The notes beneath the pieces are model-generated. The model had not been told where the DNA came from. It did not search any database and was given only the letters and a program-made list of their open reading frames with translations. Of a DNA stretch of 64,000 nt, positions 40,570-50,090 are shown piece after piece (within the stretch, counting starts at the first letter, position 1; every line of letters begins with the position of its first letter). Position numbers and translations under genes: made by a program. The stretch is from assembly GCA_036563665.1 (NCBI GenBank), contig DATCLY010000014.1, forward strand, positions 107,776 through 171,775, read 5' to 3'. This DNA is from FEN-1219 sp036563665. Its GTDB lineage: Bacteria; Pseudomonadota; Gammaproteobacteria; Steroidobacterales; Rariloculaceae.

Positions 40570-43035
40570 TCAACCCCCGATCGCTCTCGCGGCGGCCGTG
40601 ACGCCGGGAGCCTCGGGCTCCTCGGCGTCCGTCTGCTGCACCGGCGCTTCGTCCTCGGCGGGCGCCTGGCGCATGCGGAACGGCACGCTCTTGACGATGC
40701 CGCGCACCAGCGAGGCGAAGGTGTAATTCTCCTCGGCGGCCTCGCGGACGATGCGCCGCACCGTGGGCCTATCGTAATACTGCACGTTGCGGCCGAGCGC
40801 GTACATGAGCAGCTTCTCGGTCACGGCGCCGACGAACCGCTCCGGGTCGCCGAGCAGGAGCCGCTTGACGCCCTCGATGCCGTCGATCTCGGTGCCGTCC
40901 GGCAGCTCGCTCCGGTCCTCGATCGGCAGGCCGCCCTCGGTGTCGCGCCAGCGCCCGATCGCGTCGAAGTGCTCGAACGCGAAGCCGATCGCATCCATGC
41001 GGGTGTGGCAGCTCGCGCACTCCGGGTTCGAGCGGTGCGCCGCCATCGCCTCGCGCAAGGTCTTCGTCGCCTGCTCGCTCGGTTCCTCCGCCTCGAGCGC
41101 CGGAACCGGCGGCGGCGGAGGCGGCGGCGACGCGAGCAGGTTGTCCAGCACGTACTTGCCCCGCAGCACCGGCGAGGTGCGCGTGGGATAGGACGTGAGC
41201 GTGAGGATGCTGCCGTGCCCGAGCAGCCCGCCGCGGCGGCTCTCCGGCGGCAGCGTGACGCGGCGGAAATGGCTGCCCTTCACGAACGGGACGCCGTAGT
41301 GCTCCCCGAGCCGCTCGTTCAGGAACGTGTAATCGGCCGTGAGGAGATCGAGCACGCTGCGCTTCTCGAGGAAGATGCTCGCGACGAACAGCCTCGTCTC
41401 CTCCGCGAACGCGCGGCGCAGCCCGTCGTCGAAATCCCGAAACAGGAACACGTCGGGATCCTTGAGCTCGAGATCGCGCAGGAACAGCCACTGCTCCGCG
41501 AAGTTGTCCACGAGCGCCTGCGCGCGCGGATCCGCGAGCATGCGCTCCACCTGCGCGTCGAGCACCGCGTCCTCCGCGAGCCGGCCCGACTCCGCGAGCT
41601 CGAGCAGCTCGTCGTCGGGCAGGCTGCTCCAGAGGAAGAACGACAACCGCGAGGCGAGCTCGATGGGGCTCACCTCGAACGCCTCGCCGGGCTTCGCGTT
41701 CGGCGGCACGCGCTCGATGCGATACAGGAACTGCGGGCTCACGAGCAGCCGCTCGAGCACGCGTTGGATGCCGGCGTCGAAGCCCGCCTGCGCTCGCCTG
41801 GCCTCGTAGAACGGCCAGAGCGCATCGATGTCCGCGTCCTCCACGGGGCGGCGATACGCGCGGCGCGCGAGCGTCGCGATGATCTCGCGCGCGCACGGCG
41901 CTTCCTCCGCGGCGCTCGCGGGCTCGCAGACGAAGATGCGCTCGCGGCTCGGCGTGCGGCCCGGCCCGGTCGCGTTGTGCGGCCCGATGATGGTCACGAG
42001 CTCGATCGCGGGGCGGGTGCCGCGGCTGCGCCGTTGCACGCGCACCGTCGACTCGTCGAGCGCGAGCGTGCGGCGCACGAACGCCACGCCCACGTCGTGC
42101 GGGCCGGCGCTCACGGGCACCGTGAGCTCGATCACCTCGGCGGGAGCACCGCGCCCGCGCCTGGCCGGCACCTCTGCCGTCGCCACCCGCGCGCCGTCGA
42201 CCGTGACCTCGATCTCCTGCGGCTCGGGCGCAGGGCGCTCCATCTCGATGCGAAACACGTATTCGGCGTCGAGCGGGAAGTAATCGTGCACGAGCAGCCC
42301 GCCGCGCGTGCCGAACGGCAGCCCTTCCACCGCCTCGTCCTGCGGCAGCTCGAGCGGTAAGCGGTGGATGTTCACCATCTGCGGCATCCGCGGGTCGCCC
42401 ACCGCGAGCCGGCTGATCTTGCGGGCCGCGCCGAGATAGCGCTCCATCACCACCGGCGACATGAACAGCAGGTCGGCGATGTTGTCGAAGCCGCTGCTCG
42501 CGTTGTCGGGCGGCAGCAGCACGTCGTAATCCATCTCGGCGGGCAGGTGCTCGAGCGCGAGCAGGTCGCGAATCGCGTTCGCGTACTCGGTGCGCGTGAG
42601 CCGAATGAGCGGCGGCAGGCTGCCCGCGTTCGGCGCCGCGGCCGCGGCGGCGTCGAGCTCGCGCTCGAGATACGCGGCCACGCGCCGATAGACGGCGGGC
42701 TCCGGCCGCGGCTCGTCGGGCGGCGGCATCTCCCGCGTCCGCAGCTTGTGCAGCACCTTCTCCCAGCGCTCGGCGTGCGCGCCGACGTCGGCGAGGGCGG
42801 ACGGCTCGATCACCATGTTGCCCGAGGCGATGGCCCGGTCGTGGCAGTCCACGCAATACCGCCGGAACGTGTCGGCGGCGAGCTCCGCGTCGCGGGCGCT
42901 CGCGCGCCACGGGCCGAGCAGGCCGGCGTAAGCGGCTGCGATGACGGCGGCCGCGCCGCCCACGCCGAGCGCGACGAGCCCGAGAACGAGCCTTCGCGAC
43001 CGTTTGCGCCTGGGTGGAGCTCGGCGGTCCTTCAA
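40570..43035 (-). CDS. Planctomycete-type multidomain cytochrome (DUF1587/1595/1592/1588/1585)
   Basis: 821 residues. After an N-terminal membrane anchor (LVLGLVALGVGGAAAVIAAAY) comes a cytochrome c motif CVDCH (Cys61, Cys64, His65). The DUF1587 block (RLTRTEYANAIRDLL), DUF1595, DUF1592 (SRLSFFLWSSLPDDELLELAESG), DUF1588 (RRGGLLGHGSILTLTSYPTRTSPV) and DUF1585 (YALGRNVQYYDRPTVR) follow in order. A second heme site CASCH lies in the DUF1588 region (NPECASCHTRMD). It is predicted to be a periplasmic, membrane-tethered electron-transfer protein working with the DUF1552 partner. It follows DUF6152 by 23 bases. Confidence 0.9.
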   Translation of the reverse strand: MKDRRAPPRRKRSRRLVLGLVALGVGGAAAVIAAAYAGLLGPWRASARDAELAADTFRRYCVDCHDRAIASGNMVIEPSALADVGAHAERWEKVLHKLRTREMPPPDEPRPEPAVYRRVAAYLERELDAAAAAAPNAGSLPPLIRLTRTEYANAIRDLLALEHLPAEMDYDVLLPPDNASSGFDNIADLLFMSPVVMERYLGAARKISRLAVGDPRMPQMVNIHRLPLELPQDEAVEGLPFGTRGGLLVHDYFPLDAEYVFRIEMERPAPEPQEIEVTVDGARVATAEVPARRGRGAPAEVIELTVPVSAGPHDVGVAFVRRTLALDESTVRVQRRSRGTRPAIELVTIIGPHNATGPGRTPSRERIFVCEPASAAEEAPCAREIIATLARRAYRRPVEDADIDALWPFYEARRAQAGFDAGIQRVLERLLVSPQFLYRIERVPPNAKPGEAFEVSPIELASRLSFFLWSSLPDDELLELAESGRLAEDAVLDAQVERMLADPRAQALVDNFAEQWLFLRDLELKDPDVFLFRDFDDGLRRAFAEETRLFVASIFLEKRSVLDLLTADYTFLNERLGEHYGVPFVKGSHFRRVTLPPESRRGGLLGHGSILTLTSYPTRTSPVLRGKYVLDNLLASPPPPPPPVPALEAEEPSEQATKTLREAMAAHRSNPECASCHTRMDAIGFAFEHFDAIGRWRDTEGGLPIEDRSELPDGTEIDGIEGVKRLLLGDPERFVGAVTEKLLMYALGRNVQYYDRPTVRRIVREAAEENYTFASLVRGIVKSVPFRMRQAPAEDEAPVQQTDAEEPEAPGVTAAARAIGG

Positions 43036-43058
43036 TTCGCTGCGCCGCTCTGCGAGTG

Positions 43059-43478
43059 CTATTCGCTCTGCACGCGCTTACCCGTCTCCGGCGACAGGCC
43101 GCCGAAGCCGATGGTCTTGCCGTTGACGGTGAAGGCCTGGATGAAGCCGCCGTCCTCGCCGTCGCGTCGCGGCGCGATGAGGATGGAGATCTTGTCCCCG
43201 GGCTTCGCCAGGCCGCGCGTGTAGCCGGCGCGATAGAAGTGGCTCGCGCTGTGGCCCTCGAACTCGACGTCGCGCGTGCCCCTCTTCTCGTCCGTGATCT
43301 CCACGATGGCCGCGGTGTGCGGGTTGGTGACGTTGAACTCCTTCACCACGCCTTCCACGGTGACGCGCTGCTGGAAGTCGAACTGGGCGGCCGAATGGTG
43401 CGCCGCCGCGGCGAGGGCCCAGAGCCCGAGCATCGGTGCGCAGACCGCGACGACCGCTTTCCTGATGACTGCCGACAT
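43059..43478 (-). CDS. DUF6152 family exported protein
   Basis: 139 residues: signal peptide ending ALAAAAHHSAAQFD, so the mature protein starts with a His-His pair that could bind metal. The DUF6152 domain shows VTVEGVVKEFNVTNPHTAA and LAKPGDKISI, resembling an OB-fold barrel. It is homologous to the N-terminal half of the 21.3 kb fusion. It lies between the W-x-x-D protein gene (56 bases upstream) and the DUF1592 cytochrome (23 bases downstream). The function is unknown. Confidence 0.85.
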   Translation of the reverse strand: MSAVIRKAVVAVCAPMLGLWALAAAAHHSAAQFDFQQRVTVEGVVKEFNVTNPHTAAIVEITDEKRGTRDVEFEGHSASHFYRAGYTRGLAKPGDKISILIAPRRDGEDGGFIQAFTVNGKTIGFGGLSPETGKRVQSE

Positions 43479-43534
43479 GAGTCTTCTCCTTTGCCAATCC
43501 CGCGAACGGCCGGCAAAACCGCGTTCGCGTCAAA

Positions 43535-44335
43535 TCATTCCTTCTCTTCGCGGGCCTTGTACACGTCGCTCATCCGCGCGTCGATGGGCTCGCCGGCCTG
43601 GAGCTGCTGGCGCCGCATCTCCAGCAGCTCGTACCAGAGCTCGTCCTGGCAGCCGTACGGCAGGATGAAACCGTCGTACGGCTCGTACTTGCGCTCGATC
43701 CGGACGGGCTCCGTGTAGTAGATGGGGTCCGTGATCGTGGCCTCGTACGTCAGCACCTTCGTGCCGTTGTCGTCCACGCCGAGCGAGAAACGCTCGTCGA
43801 TCGTCGCCTGCTCGCTGAACGGGTGGGCCGCCTGGTCCTGGCCGTCGAGCAGATCCGTGGTCCTCACCACGAGCACGTCGCCTTCCCAGTGGCCCTGCGA
43901 ATAGCCGGCGCGGCTGGGCAGCCGCTGCTCGGGCGGGAGTTGGCGCTCGCCGATGTAAATGCGGCGCGTCTCGTTGTTCACCTCGAAGATGATGGTGAGC
44001 TGATCGGGCTTCTGGATGAACTCGATGGGATAGGCCCCCGGCAGCTCCATCATCGTCGGCACGCCGTAGTCGGCGCAGTGGGCGGCCGCATTCAGCCGCT
44101 CGGGACCCACCAGCCGCTGGTACTCCTCCACCCGCCGCCGGCCTTCCTCGGTGAGCGGCAGATTGGCCCGCGGCCCCCCGAACCCCGAGGCGCGCCCCTG
44201 CGGTCCGCCGGTGTAAGCGGTCCAGACGCCCGTGAAGTCGGGTCGCTCCTGCTCCGTGGCCGAGAGGGCGCCGCAGACGAGCAGCGCGCCGGCCGGCACC
44301 GCGAGCTTCCAGATCGTTCTTCGATTTCGCTTCAT
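43535..44335 (-). CDS. Exported W-x-x-D family protein
   Basis: About 266 residues. An N-terminal hydrophobic signal (WKLAVPAGALLVCGALSA) precedes RPDFTGVW and a W-x-x-D domain with GHWEGDVLVVRTTDL, a later ERFSL segment and TDPIYY. It aligns by eye with the C-terminal half of the 21.3 kb fusion. The ATG at 44335 was preferred to a GTG nine bases earlier because AGGTAAG then lies at ribosome-site distance. It is the first gene of the five-gene operon ending in the ankyrin protein. No catalytic residues are recognised. Confidence 0.75.
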   Translation of the reverse strand: MKRNRRTIWKLAVPAGALLVCGALSATEQERPDFTGVWTAYTGGPQGRASGFGGPRANLPLTEEGRRRVEEYQRLVGPERLNAAAHCADYGVPTMMELPGAYPIEFIQKPDQLTIIFEVNNETRRIYIGERQLPPEQRLPSRAGYSQGHWEGDVLVVRTTDLLDGQDQAAHPFSEQATIDERFSLGVDDNGTKVLTYEATITDPIYYTEPVRIERKYEPYDGFILPYGCQDELWYELLEMRRQQLQAGEPIDARMSDVYKAREEKE

Positions 44336-44511
44336 TTCTCGCACCTTACCTGTCCGGCGCGGCGGCCTGAACGGCCGCCCAGCCTAAGAGTACCGCCGAC
44401 GAGCGGCGCAAAGCTTTAATTTTTCTCGGGCGAAGCCTCTCCGGTTTCCCGGGCGACGCCTCTCGGGCGAAGCCGGGTCGCGGCTGCGGCGGCGCCGGAC
44501 CTCGGCTCCCC

Positions 44512-45402
44512 CTAGTGCACAAGCGCGCTGCGCAAGAACTGCTCCACGGTTCTGATGGCGGGATCGGGCACGCGTTCCGCCCGGAAGAGCGTCCGATACA
44601 TCCTGGGCAGCTCCACGTCGAACTCGAAGAGGGTCGCCAAATCGCTCGGGCCGATCATCGTCTCGTACAGGGCCACCACGCCTTCGCCTTGCTTCGCCAT
44701 GTCCTTGCCTACGGCCGGGAACTGGGCGCGGGCGGCCACGTTTCTGCACACGATGCCCGCCTCGAGCAGCGCCGTTTGCACCATCCTGCAGGCCTCCGTC
44801 CCCTCCGGCGGCAAGATGAACGGCAAGGCCGACAGCTCGGCCGGCGAGGCGTGCCGCATGGACGCGAATCGCTTGCTCGCATACAGGCCGAAGCGCACGG
44901 GCCGCAGCACCTCGGCGTGCAGGGGGTACACGGCCGGATCGGCCACGGTGAAGACGAGCAACTCCATCCTGCCGTCGCGGACGAGCTGCACGCCTCGGCT
45001 GGGCGCATCCACGTAGTGGCACTCGAGGTCGAAGCCGCGGTGCTGCCGGTGGAACTGCGACAGGCGCGGCTTGATGCAGTCGTCGAGCAGATGGGCACCG
45101 GCGCACACGCGCACGGTCACGCGTTTCGGGGTGGTCAGCCTGGCGCCGAAGTCGCGGATCCTGTCCGCTTCCGCGATGAGCGACTGCGCCTGGCCGAGCA
45201 GCGCGAGACCGTGGCTCGAGAGCAGCGGTCTCTTCCCCGGCCGCCGGATGAACAGCGACTTGCCGATTCGCCGCTCGAGCGCCGCGATGTGGTCGGAGAC
45301 GGCGGCTTGCGAGATGCCGAGCCGGTTGGCCGTGCGCGCGAAGTGACAATCTCCCGCCGCAGCCACGAAGATCTCGAGCTGTCGCAGCGTGCAGGGGCTC
45401 AT
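44512..45402 (-). CDS. LysR family transcriptional regulator
   Basis: 296 residues: N-terminal winged helix-turn-helix (LRQLEIFVAAAGDCHFARTANRLGISQAAVSDHIAALER) and a periplasmic-binding-like effector domain with CRNVAARAQFPAVGKDM and VVALYETMIG. The ATG at 45402 places the helix-turn-helix at the usual distance. It is transcribed toward the DUF6152/DUF1592 operon and could control it or the dehydrogenase/receptor genes upstream. The effector is unknown. A TCGAT-containing inverted repeat lies about 105-117 bases before its start. Confidence 0.87.
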   Translation of the reverse strand: MSPCTLRQLEIFVAAAGDCHFARTANRLGISQAAVSDHIAALERRIGKSLFIRRPGKRPLLSSHGLALLGQAQSLIAEADRIRDFGARLTTPKRVTVRVCAGAHLLDDCIKPRLSQFHRQHRGFDLECHYVDAPSRGVQLVRDGRMELLVFTVADPAVYPLHAEVLRPVRFGLYASKRFASMRHASPAELSALPFILPPEGTEACRMVQTALLEAGIVCRNVAARAQFPAVGKDMAKQGEGVVALYETMIGPSDLATLFEFDVELPRMYRTLFRAERVPDPAIRTVEQFLRSALVH

Positions 45403-45506
45403 CGCGGCTTCCCCAGCCCGCCGATTTGGAACGTCACGGCAGCCCGATACCCCCCGCGCATTCATGGTCGATGGTCGTTGCGCAGCGCTTTTTCGCCCCC
45501 CTTGAA

Positions 45507-45519
45507 TCGATTGTATCGA
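45507..45519. promoter_or_regulatory. Inverted repeat upstream of the LysR gene
   Basis: TCGATTGTATCGA has 5-base inverted arms around a 3-base centre, in the 168-base gap between the LysR start and the sugar dehydrogenase stop. It could be a LysR autoregulatory site. Support is only its position and symmetry. Confidence 0.25.
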
Positions 45520-45570
45520 CGACCCGAGGCAACTCAACGTCTTGCCGGTCGAGCGCGGTCGGGGATTTGC

Positions 45571-46758
45571 CTAACCGGGCTCCACCACGAGCACTGCGCC
45601 GTCCGCCTGGTCGGTGATCACGTAGAGCAGGTCGTCGGGGCCCTGGTACACGCCCCGAATACGCTGACGCAGCTCCCGCAGCAGCGGCTCGCGGCCCGTC
45701 TCGCCGTGCTCGCTCGTGACGATGCGCTGCACCTGCCCCGACGGCGCGAAGCGCGCCTCGATGAGCCCGCCCACGAAGAGCTGCCCCCGCCAGGCTGGAA
45801 ACGCCTCGCCGGTGTAGAAGGTCATGCCCGTCGGCGCGATCGAAGGCACCCAGAAGATCCACGGCTCCTCGAGGTCCGCGCGCCACGGCAGCTCCGCGGC
45901 CTTGGTGCCGTCGTAGTTGCGGCCGTAAGTGACGATCGGCCAGCCGTAGTTGCGCCCGGGGCGAATGATGTTGATCTCGTCGCCGCCGAGCGGACCGTGC
46001 TCGCTCGCATAGAGCTCGCCCGTCTCGGGATGGAAAGCGAGCCCGGTCTGATTGCGATGGCCGAGCGAGTACACCTCGGGCGCGTATCCCTTGCGCCCGA
46101 CGAACGGATTGTCGGGCGGCACGCCGCCCTCGCCGGTCAACCGCAGCACCTTGCCGACATGCGTGCGCGGATCCTGAGCACGCATGTCGCCGGGCGTGCC
46201 GGCACCGCCCACCGTCATGAACAGGTGACCTTCGGCGTCGAACGCGATGCACGATGCGCCGCCGCGGTTCATGCCGAAGGAATGGGCAACGAAGACGTCC
46301 TCGACGCCGACCAGGCGCTCGCCGTTCCACCGGCCCCGGCCGATCGCGTTCGCCACGCCCTCGTCTGTGGGCTTCGAGTACGTGAAGTAGACCCAGCCGT
46401 TGTCCGCGAAGCGCGGGTGCAGCGCGAGGTCCATGAGGCCGGCGAGGAACGCGTTGCTCACTTCCGGCATGCCGGGCACGGGCTCCGGCTCCAGCCGGCC
46501 GTCGCGGATCACGCGCAGCCGGCCGACCCTTTCGGTGACGAGCATCGTCCCGTCCGGCAGAAACGCGAGCGCCCAGGGGTGCTCGAGCCCGCGAGCGAGC
46601 ACCGACACCCGCACCTCGCCTTCCGCGCTCGAGAAAATCCACGGGCCCTCTCCGAGCGGCGGCGACGACGCCCGTTGCGCGAGCGCGGGCGGCGCGCCGC
46701 CGATCCAAGCGGCGGCGAGCGCCAGCGTCGCCAGATTGCGTGCGCGAATGCCGTGCAT
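45571..46758 (-). CDS. PQQ-dependent sugar dehydrogenase-like protein, exported
   Basis: 395 residues with a signal peptide (LATLALAAAWIGGAPPALAQ) and the six-bladed glucose/sorbosone dehydrogenase propeller: HPWALAFLPDGTMLVTER, YSLGHRNQTGLAFHP, HGPLGGDEIN and YGWPIVTYGRNYDG. It lacks the lipobox of its paralogue at 10.4 kb, so is probably soluble in the periplasm. The start ATG at 46758 follows GGAGACAGG. It is 38 bases downstream of the large TonB receptor gene on the same strand, suggesting that the receptor imports its substrate or PQQ. Conserved propeller residues support a PQQ-binding fold but not a particular sugar. Confidence 0.87.
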   Translation of the reverse strand: MHGIRARNLATLALAAAWIGGAPPALAQRASSPPLGEGPWIFSSAEGEVRVSVLARGLEHPWALAFLPDGTMLVTERVGRLRVIRDGRLEPEPVPGMPEVSNAFLAGLMDLALHPRFADNGWVYFTYSKPTDEGVANAIGRGRWNGERLVGVEDVFVAHSFGMNRGGASCIAFDAEGHLFMTVGGAGTPGDMRAQDPRTHVGKVLRLTGEGGVPPDNPFVGRKGYAPEVYSLGHRNQTGLAFHPETGELYASEHGPLGGDEINIIRPGRNYGWPIVTYGRNYDGTKAAELPWRADLEEPWIFWVPSIAPTGMTFYTGEAFPAWRGQLFVGGLIEARFAPSGQVQRIVTSEHGETGREPLLRELRQRIRGVYQGPDDLLYVITDQADGAVLVVEPG

Positions 46759-46796
46759 GAGCCTGTCTCCACCGGCCGCGGCGGCCGTTGCCAACG

Positions 46797-49700
46797 CTAA
46801 AAGCTGACCTTGACGCCCATGAAGAGCTGCCGGCCCAGGATGTCGTAGAAGCCCGCCTCGGTGGTGCCTTGTCCCGAGGTGGGGTTCGGATCGAGCTCGT
46901 TGCGGCCGCCCGTGATGACGGGCTCCGTGTCGAGCACGTTGTCGATGCCGAATCGCAGCGCGACCGTGTCGCGCACGTTCCACGACGCGGAGAAATCGAA
47001 CACGTCGTATTCGTCCTGAGCCCCGAGGTAGATGAGGGGGCCGGTGGTGGTCGCCTCCTGAGCGGCCTCGGCCGACGGCAGATGCCGCCAGCGAAGGCTG
47101 AAGCTCCAGTCGTCGAGCGCGTAGCTCAGGGTGGTTAACAGCCGGTAGTCGAACGCGCCGTTGTTCAATGACGTGCCGGGCGTCGGCCCGAGCGTGCCCT
47201 TCCAGTCGATGACGGGTGAAGTGGCCGTGGCCTGCGTCTTCAAATGAATCAGCTTGCTCCACACCATGTTGACGCCGAACGTGCCCCTCGCGAGGTCGAT
47301 GCGCCAATTCGCGGACACGTCCACTCCGCTGACCAGCGCCTCGCCCGCGTTGATGTAGGAGACGTTCGAGGCCGTGGCGCCGCCGGTCTCGGGATTGCGA
47401 ATGATGCGTCGGCACGCCGGGTGGTCGACGTCGCCGGTGGGGTTGCTCGAGGTGCCGAGGCAGGCTTCGTACACCGCGGAGCCCGGCTCCACGGCGATCA
47501 TGTCGTCGATCTCGATCCTGTACCAGTCGACGGTGGCGGAGAAGCCGTCGAGGAGCGTCCCCCGTCCCGAAGGCTGATAGACGAAGCCGGCCGTCCAGGT
47601 GGTGGCTTCCTCGGGACGCACGTCGGGGTTGCCCACGGCGTTGACGAACCAGTTGGCGCTGTTGCCGTTCGGCTGCGGGTTGGCCGGATCGTAGAAATCG
47701 GCCGCGCCCGCGCCCATCAGCGCTTCGCACAGGGCGCGCGCCTGCGCGGCATTCGGATTCACGGCGGGGTTCACGCCGTAAGGCGCGATCGAGTTGAGCC
47801 CGCAGGGATCGCCCGGGCTCGCGGTGGACCACGTTTGCGATTGCGCCTGGAACATCTCCGCGATGTTCGGCGCGCGGGTCGCGAGCTGGCGGCCGCCGCG
47901 GAAACGCAGCTCGTCGGTGATGCCCCAGTCGACGAGCGCCTTGTAGGTGTCGATGCCGCCCTGGTACTCGTAATCGGAATAGCGATAACCCACCTCGAGG
48001 TTCAGATGGCGAGCGCCGGGCAGGTCGCGAACGAGCGGCAGCAGCATCTCCCCGTACAGCTCGCTCACAGAGGTCGATCCGCGCGTGCTGTTGGCCGGGA
48101 ACGTGCCCAGACCCTGGTCGAGGAACGACGCTTGCGTGTTGAGGGTATCGAAGACGTAGCGGTATGTGTTCTCGCGCCAGTGGGTGCCGACGGAGAAACG
48201 CGCCTCGCCCGCCGGCATGTCCACGAGCTTGCCCTGCACGTTCGCCTCCACGAAGTTCTGCTCCATCTCCGACTGGTGCTGCAGCTCCACGATGATCGCG
48301 TCGAGGCAGTCCTGGGAGATATCCGCGTGGTCGCGGAACACGGGGATGCCGGACGTGCACGTGGCGACACCGCCGGCGAAACCGTTGCCCGGCGGCCCCG
48401 CATTGCCTTGGCGGAAGAAGCCCTTGCCGTAGTTGGGCGACTGCATGATCGTCCGCAGGCGTTCCACCGATGCGAAACCCTGCAGGAGAATTCCGAGCTG
48501 AGAGGTGCCGTGCGAGGCGACGAGATCCCAGCCGCCGTCGATGCGGTCGATCTCGCCCTGGAGGCCGAACAAGAACTGATTGGTGCGATTCTCGCTGACG
48601 ACTTGCCGCGGCACGCCCCGCCCGAAGTGGGGAAAATCCAGCGTGTAGTTCAAGCTCCAGTCGGCGTTCGGGTCCGGTCGCGAGTCGAGCAGGGCCGCGA
48701 GCTCGGGGCTCACGGGGAAGGCTTGCGACTTCGTGCAGCCGCCCGTGGGCGGGCAATCGAGCCCGAACGCGCCGCCCGCCCGATATTCCGGCAGCGTCGT
48801 CCCGTCCGCCGCGAGCGACGGCTCGTAGACGTCGTCGCCGTGGGGAATCACCTGGCTCCAACCGCCCGTGGCCGGCGAAATGTTCCACGCCTGCACCACC
48901 TCCGACTCCACGTTCGTGGCCTGGATGCTGGCGGTGATGCGGTCGGTGACGTCGTACGTCGCGCGCGCGAACAGCGAATACCGCTCGAGCGGCACGTTGG
49001 CCTTGAGGTCCGGATTGTTCTGCTGGAGCCTGCCCTGGGAGTCGATCTTGCGGAACTGGAAGTCTCCCACACGCAACGGCCCGTTGTAGCGATAGAGGCC
49101 GGCGGTGGCGCCCGGGCCCGGGGGAGAGGTGTTGTCGAAGCTCGCTCCGCCCGTGTAGACGGAGCCGTCGTCGTTGAGATACACGCGGCCGATCACCGCG
49201 TTCGCGGAGTTGCGCAGCACGACGCCGGCCGGCGCCTGATCGAAGATCGAGTCGATCACCGCGCCGGAGGGCGGATTGGCGGCGTCGATGTTGTAGTAAG
49301 GCTCGCCGAGTATCCGCACGGTGCCGCCCACGGTGGGATCCTCCAGGGCCTTGCGATAGAACTCCACGTCCTTCCACAGGACCGGATCGCGGTTCGCGTA
49401 CTCGATGCCGACCATCACGTTGCCGCGGCCGTCGGCGGCGCTGCTGCCGAAGAGCGCCGTCACGCGCGTATTGCCGGCGTGGCCGTTCTCCATGGCGCCG
49501 TGCTGGACGTCGAGCTCGATGCCTTCGAAATCGTCCTTGAGAATGAAGTTCACCACGCCGGCGACGGCGTCGGCGCCGTAGACGGACGACGCCCCGCCCG
49601 TGATGACTTCCACGCGCTCGATGGCGGCGGCCGGAATGGTGTTCATGTCCACCGCCATAGTCGCGTTCACGGGCATGGCGCGATAGCCGTTGACGAGCAC

Positions 49701-50090
49701 GAGATTGCGATTGGGCCCCAACCCGCGGAGGCTCAAGGTGGCAGCGCCGGCCGTCGTGGTGGACCCCGTGTTGATGAGCTCGCCGTCCTGGATTTGCGTG
49801 TAGCCCGTCGCCGCCGGAACGAACTGCGGCAGGCGATTCAGTGTGTCCTCCATCGCGATCGCACTCTGCTGCTCGAACTGCAAAGCGTCGACGGTCTGGA
49901 TCGGGCTGTTCGCCACGTAGTCGCGCCGTACGATCCTCGAGCCCGTGACCAGAATCTCCTCGGCCTCCGACGCCGCGCCTTCCTGGGCGTGGGCCCGTTG
50001 CGCAATGGGGATCGCCAGCGCCATGGCGATCGAGACGGCGAGCGGATTCGGTGCGCAGATGCGGCTTGCGCTTGCCCTGACGGTGAGCAT
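46797..50090 (-). CDS. Large TonB-dependent receptor
   Basis: 1097-residue outer-membrane transporter. The signal peptide ends near RAHAQ; the plug domain starts with a TonB-box-like EEILVTGSRIVRRDY and includes LSLRGLGPNRNLVLVNGYRA and RVEVITGGASSVYGADAVAGVVNF. The rest is a 22-strand barrel ending in the typical aromatic C-terminus GRQLFMGVKVSF. The length and plug type resemble receptors for carbohydrates or other large substrates more than siderophore receptors. The ATG at 50090 follows GGGGGA. It is followed by the sugar dehydrogenase and divergent from a W-x-x-D protein, together suggesting an uptake/oxidation locus. The substrate is unknown. Confidence 0.9.
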   Translation of the reverse strand: MLTVRASASRICAPNPLAVSIAMALAIPIAQRAHAQEGAASEAEEILVTGSRIVRRDYVANSPIQTVDALQFEQQSAIAMEDTLNRLPQFVPAATGYTQIQDGELINTGSTTTAGAATLSLRGLGPNRNLVLVNGYRAMPVNATMAVDMNTIPAAAIERVEVITGGASSVYGADAVAGVVNFILKDDFEGIELDVQHGAMENGHAGNTRVTALFGSSAADGRGNVMVGIEYANRDPVLWKDVEFYRKALEDPTVGGTVRILGEPYYNIDAANPPSGAVIDSIFDQAPAGVVLRNSANAVIGRVYLNDDGSVYTGGASFDNTSPPGPGATAGLYRYNGPLRVGDFQFRKIDSQGRLQQNNPDLKANVPLERYSLFARATYDVTDRITASIQATNVESEVVQAWNISPATGGWSQVIPHGDDVYEPSLAADGTTLPEYRAGGAFGLDCPPTGGCTKSQAFPVSPELAALLDSRPDPNADWSLNYTLDFPHFGRGVPRQVVSENRTNQFLFGLQGEIDRIDGGWDLVASHGTSQLGILLQGFASVERLRTIMQSPNYGKGFFRQGNAGPPGNGFAGGVATCTSGIPVFRDHADISQDCLDAIIVELQHQSEMEQNFVEANVQGKLVDMPAGEARFSVGTHWRENTYRYVFDTLNTQASFLDQGLGTFPANSTRGSTSVSELYGEMLLPLVRDLPGARHLNLEVGYRYSDYEYQGGIDTYKALVDWGITDELRFRGGRQLATRAPNIAEMFQAQSQTWSTASPGDPCGLNSIAPYGVNPAVNPNAAQARALCEALMGAGAADFYDPANPQPNGNSANWFVNAVGNPDVRPEEATTWTAGFVYQPSGRGTLLDGFSATVDWYRIEIDDMIAVEPGSAVYEACLGTSSNPTGDVDHPACRRIIRNPETGGATASNVSYINAGEALVSGVDVSANWRIDLARGTFGVNMVWSKLIHLKTQATATSPVIDWKGTLGPTPGTSLNNGAFDYRLLTTLSYALDDWSFSLRWRHLPSAEAAQEATTTGPLIYLGAQDEYDVFDFSASWNVRDTVALRFGIDNVLDTEPVITGGRNELDPNPTSGQGTTEAGFYDILGRQLFMGVKVSF

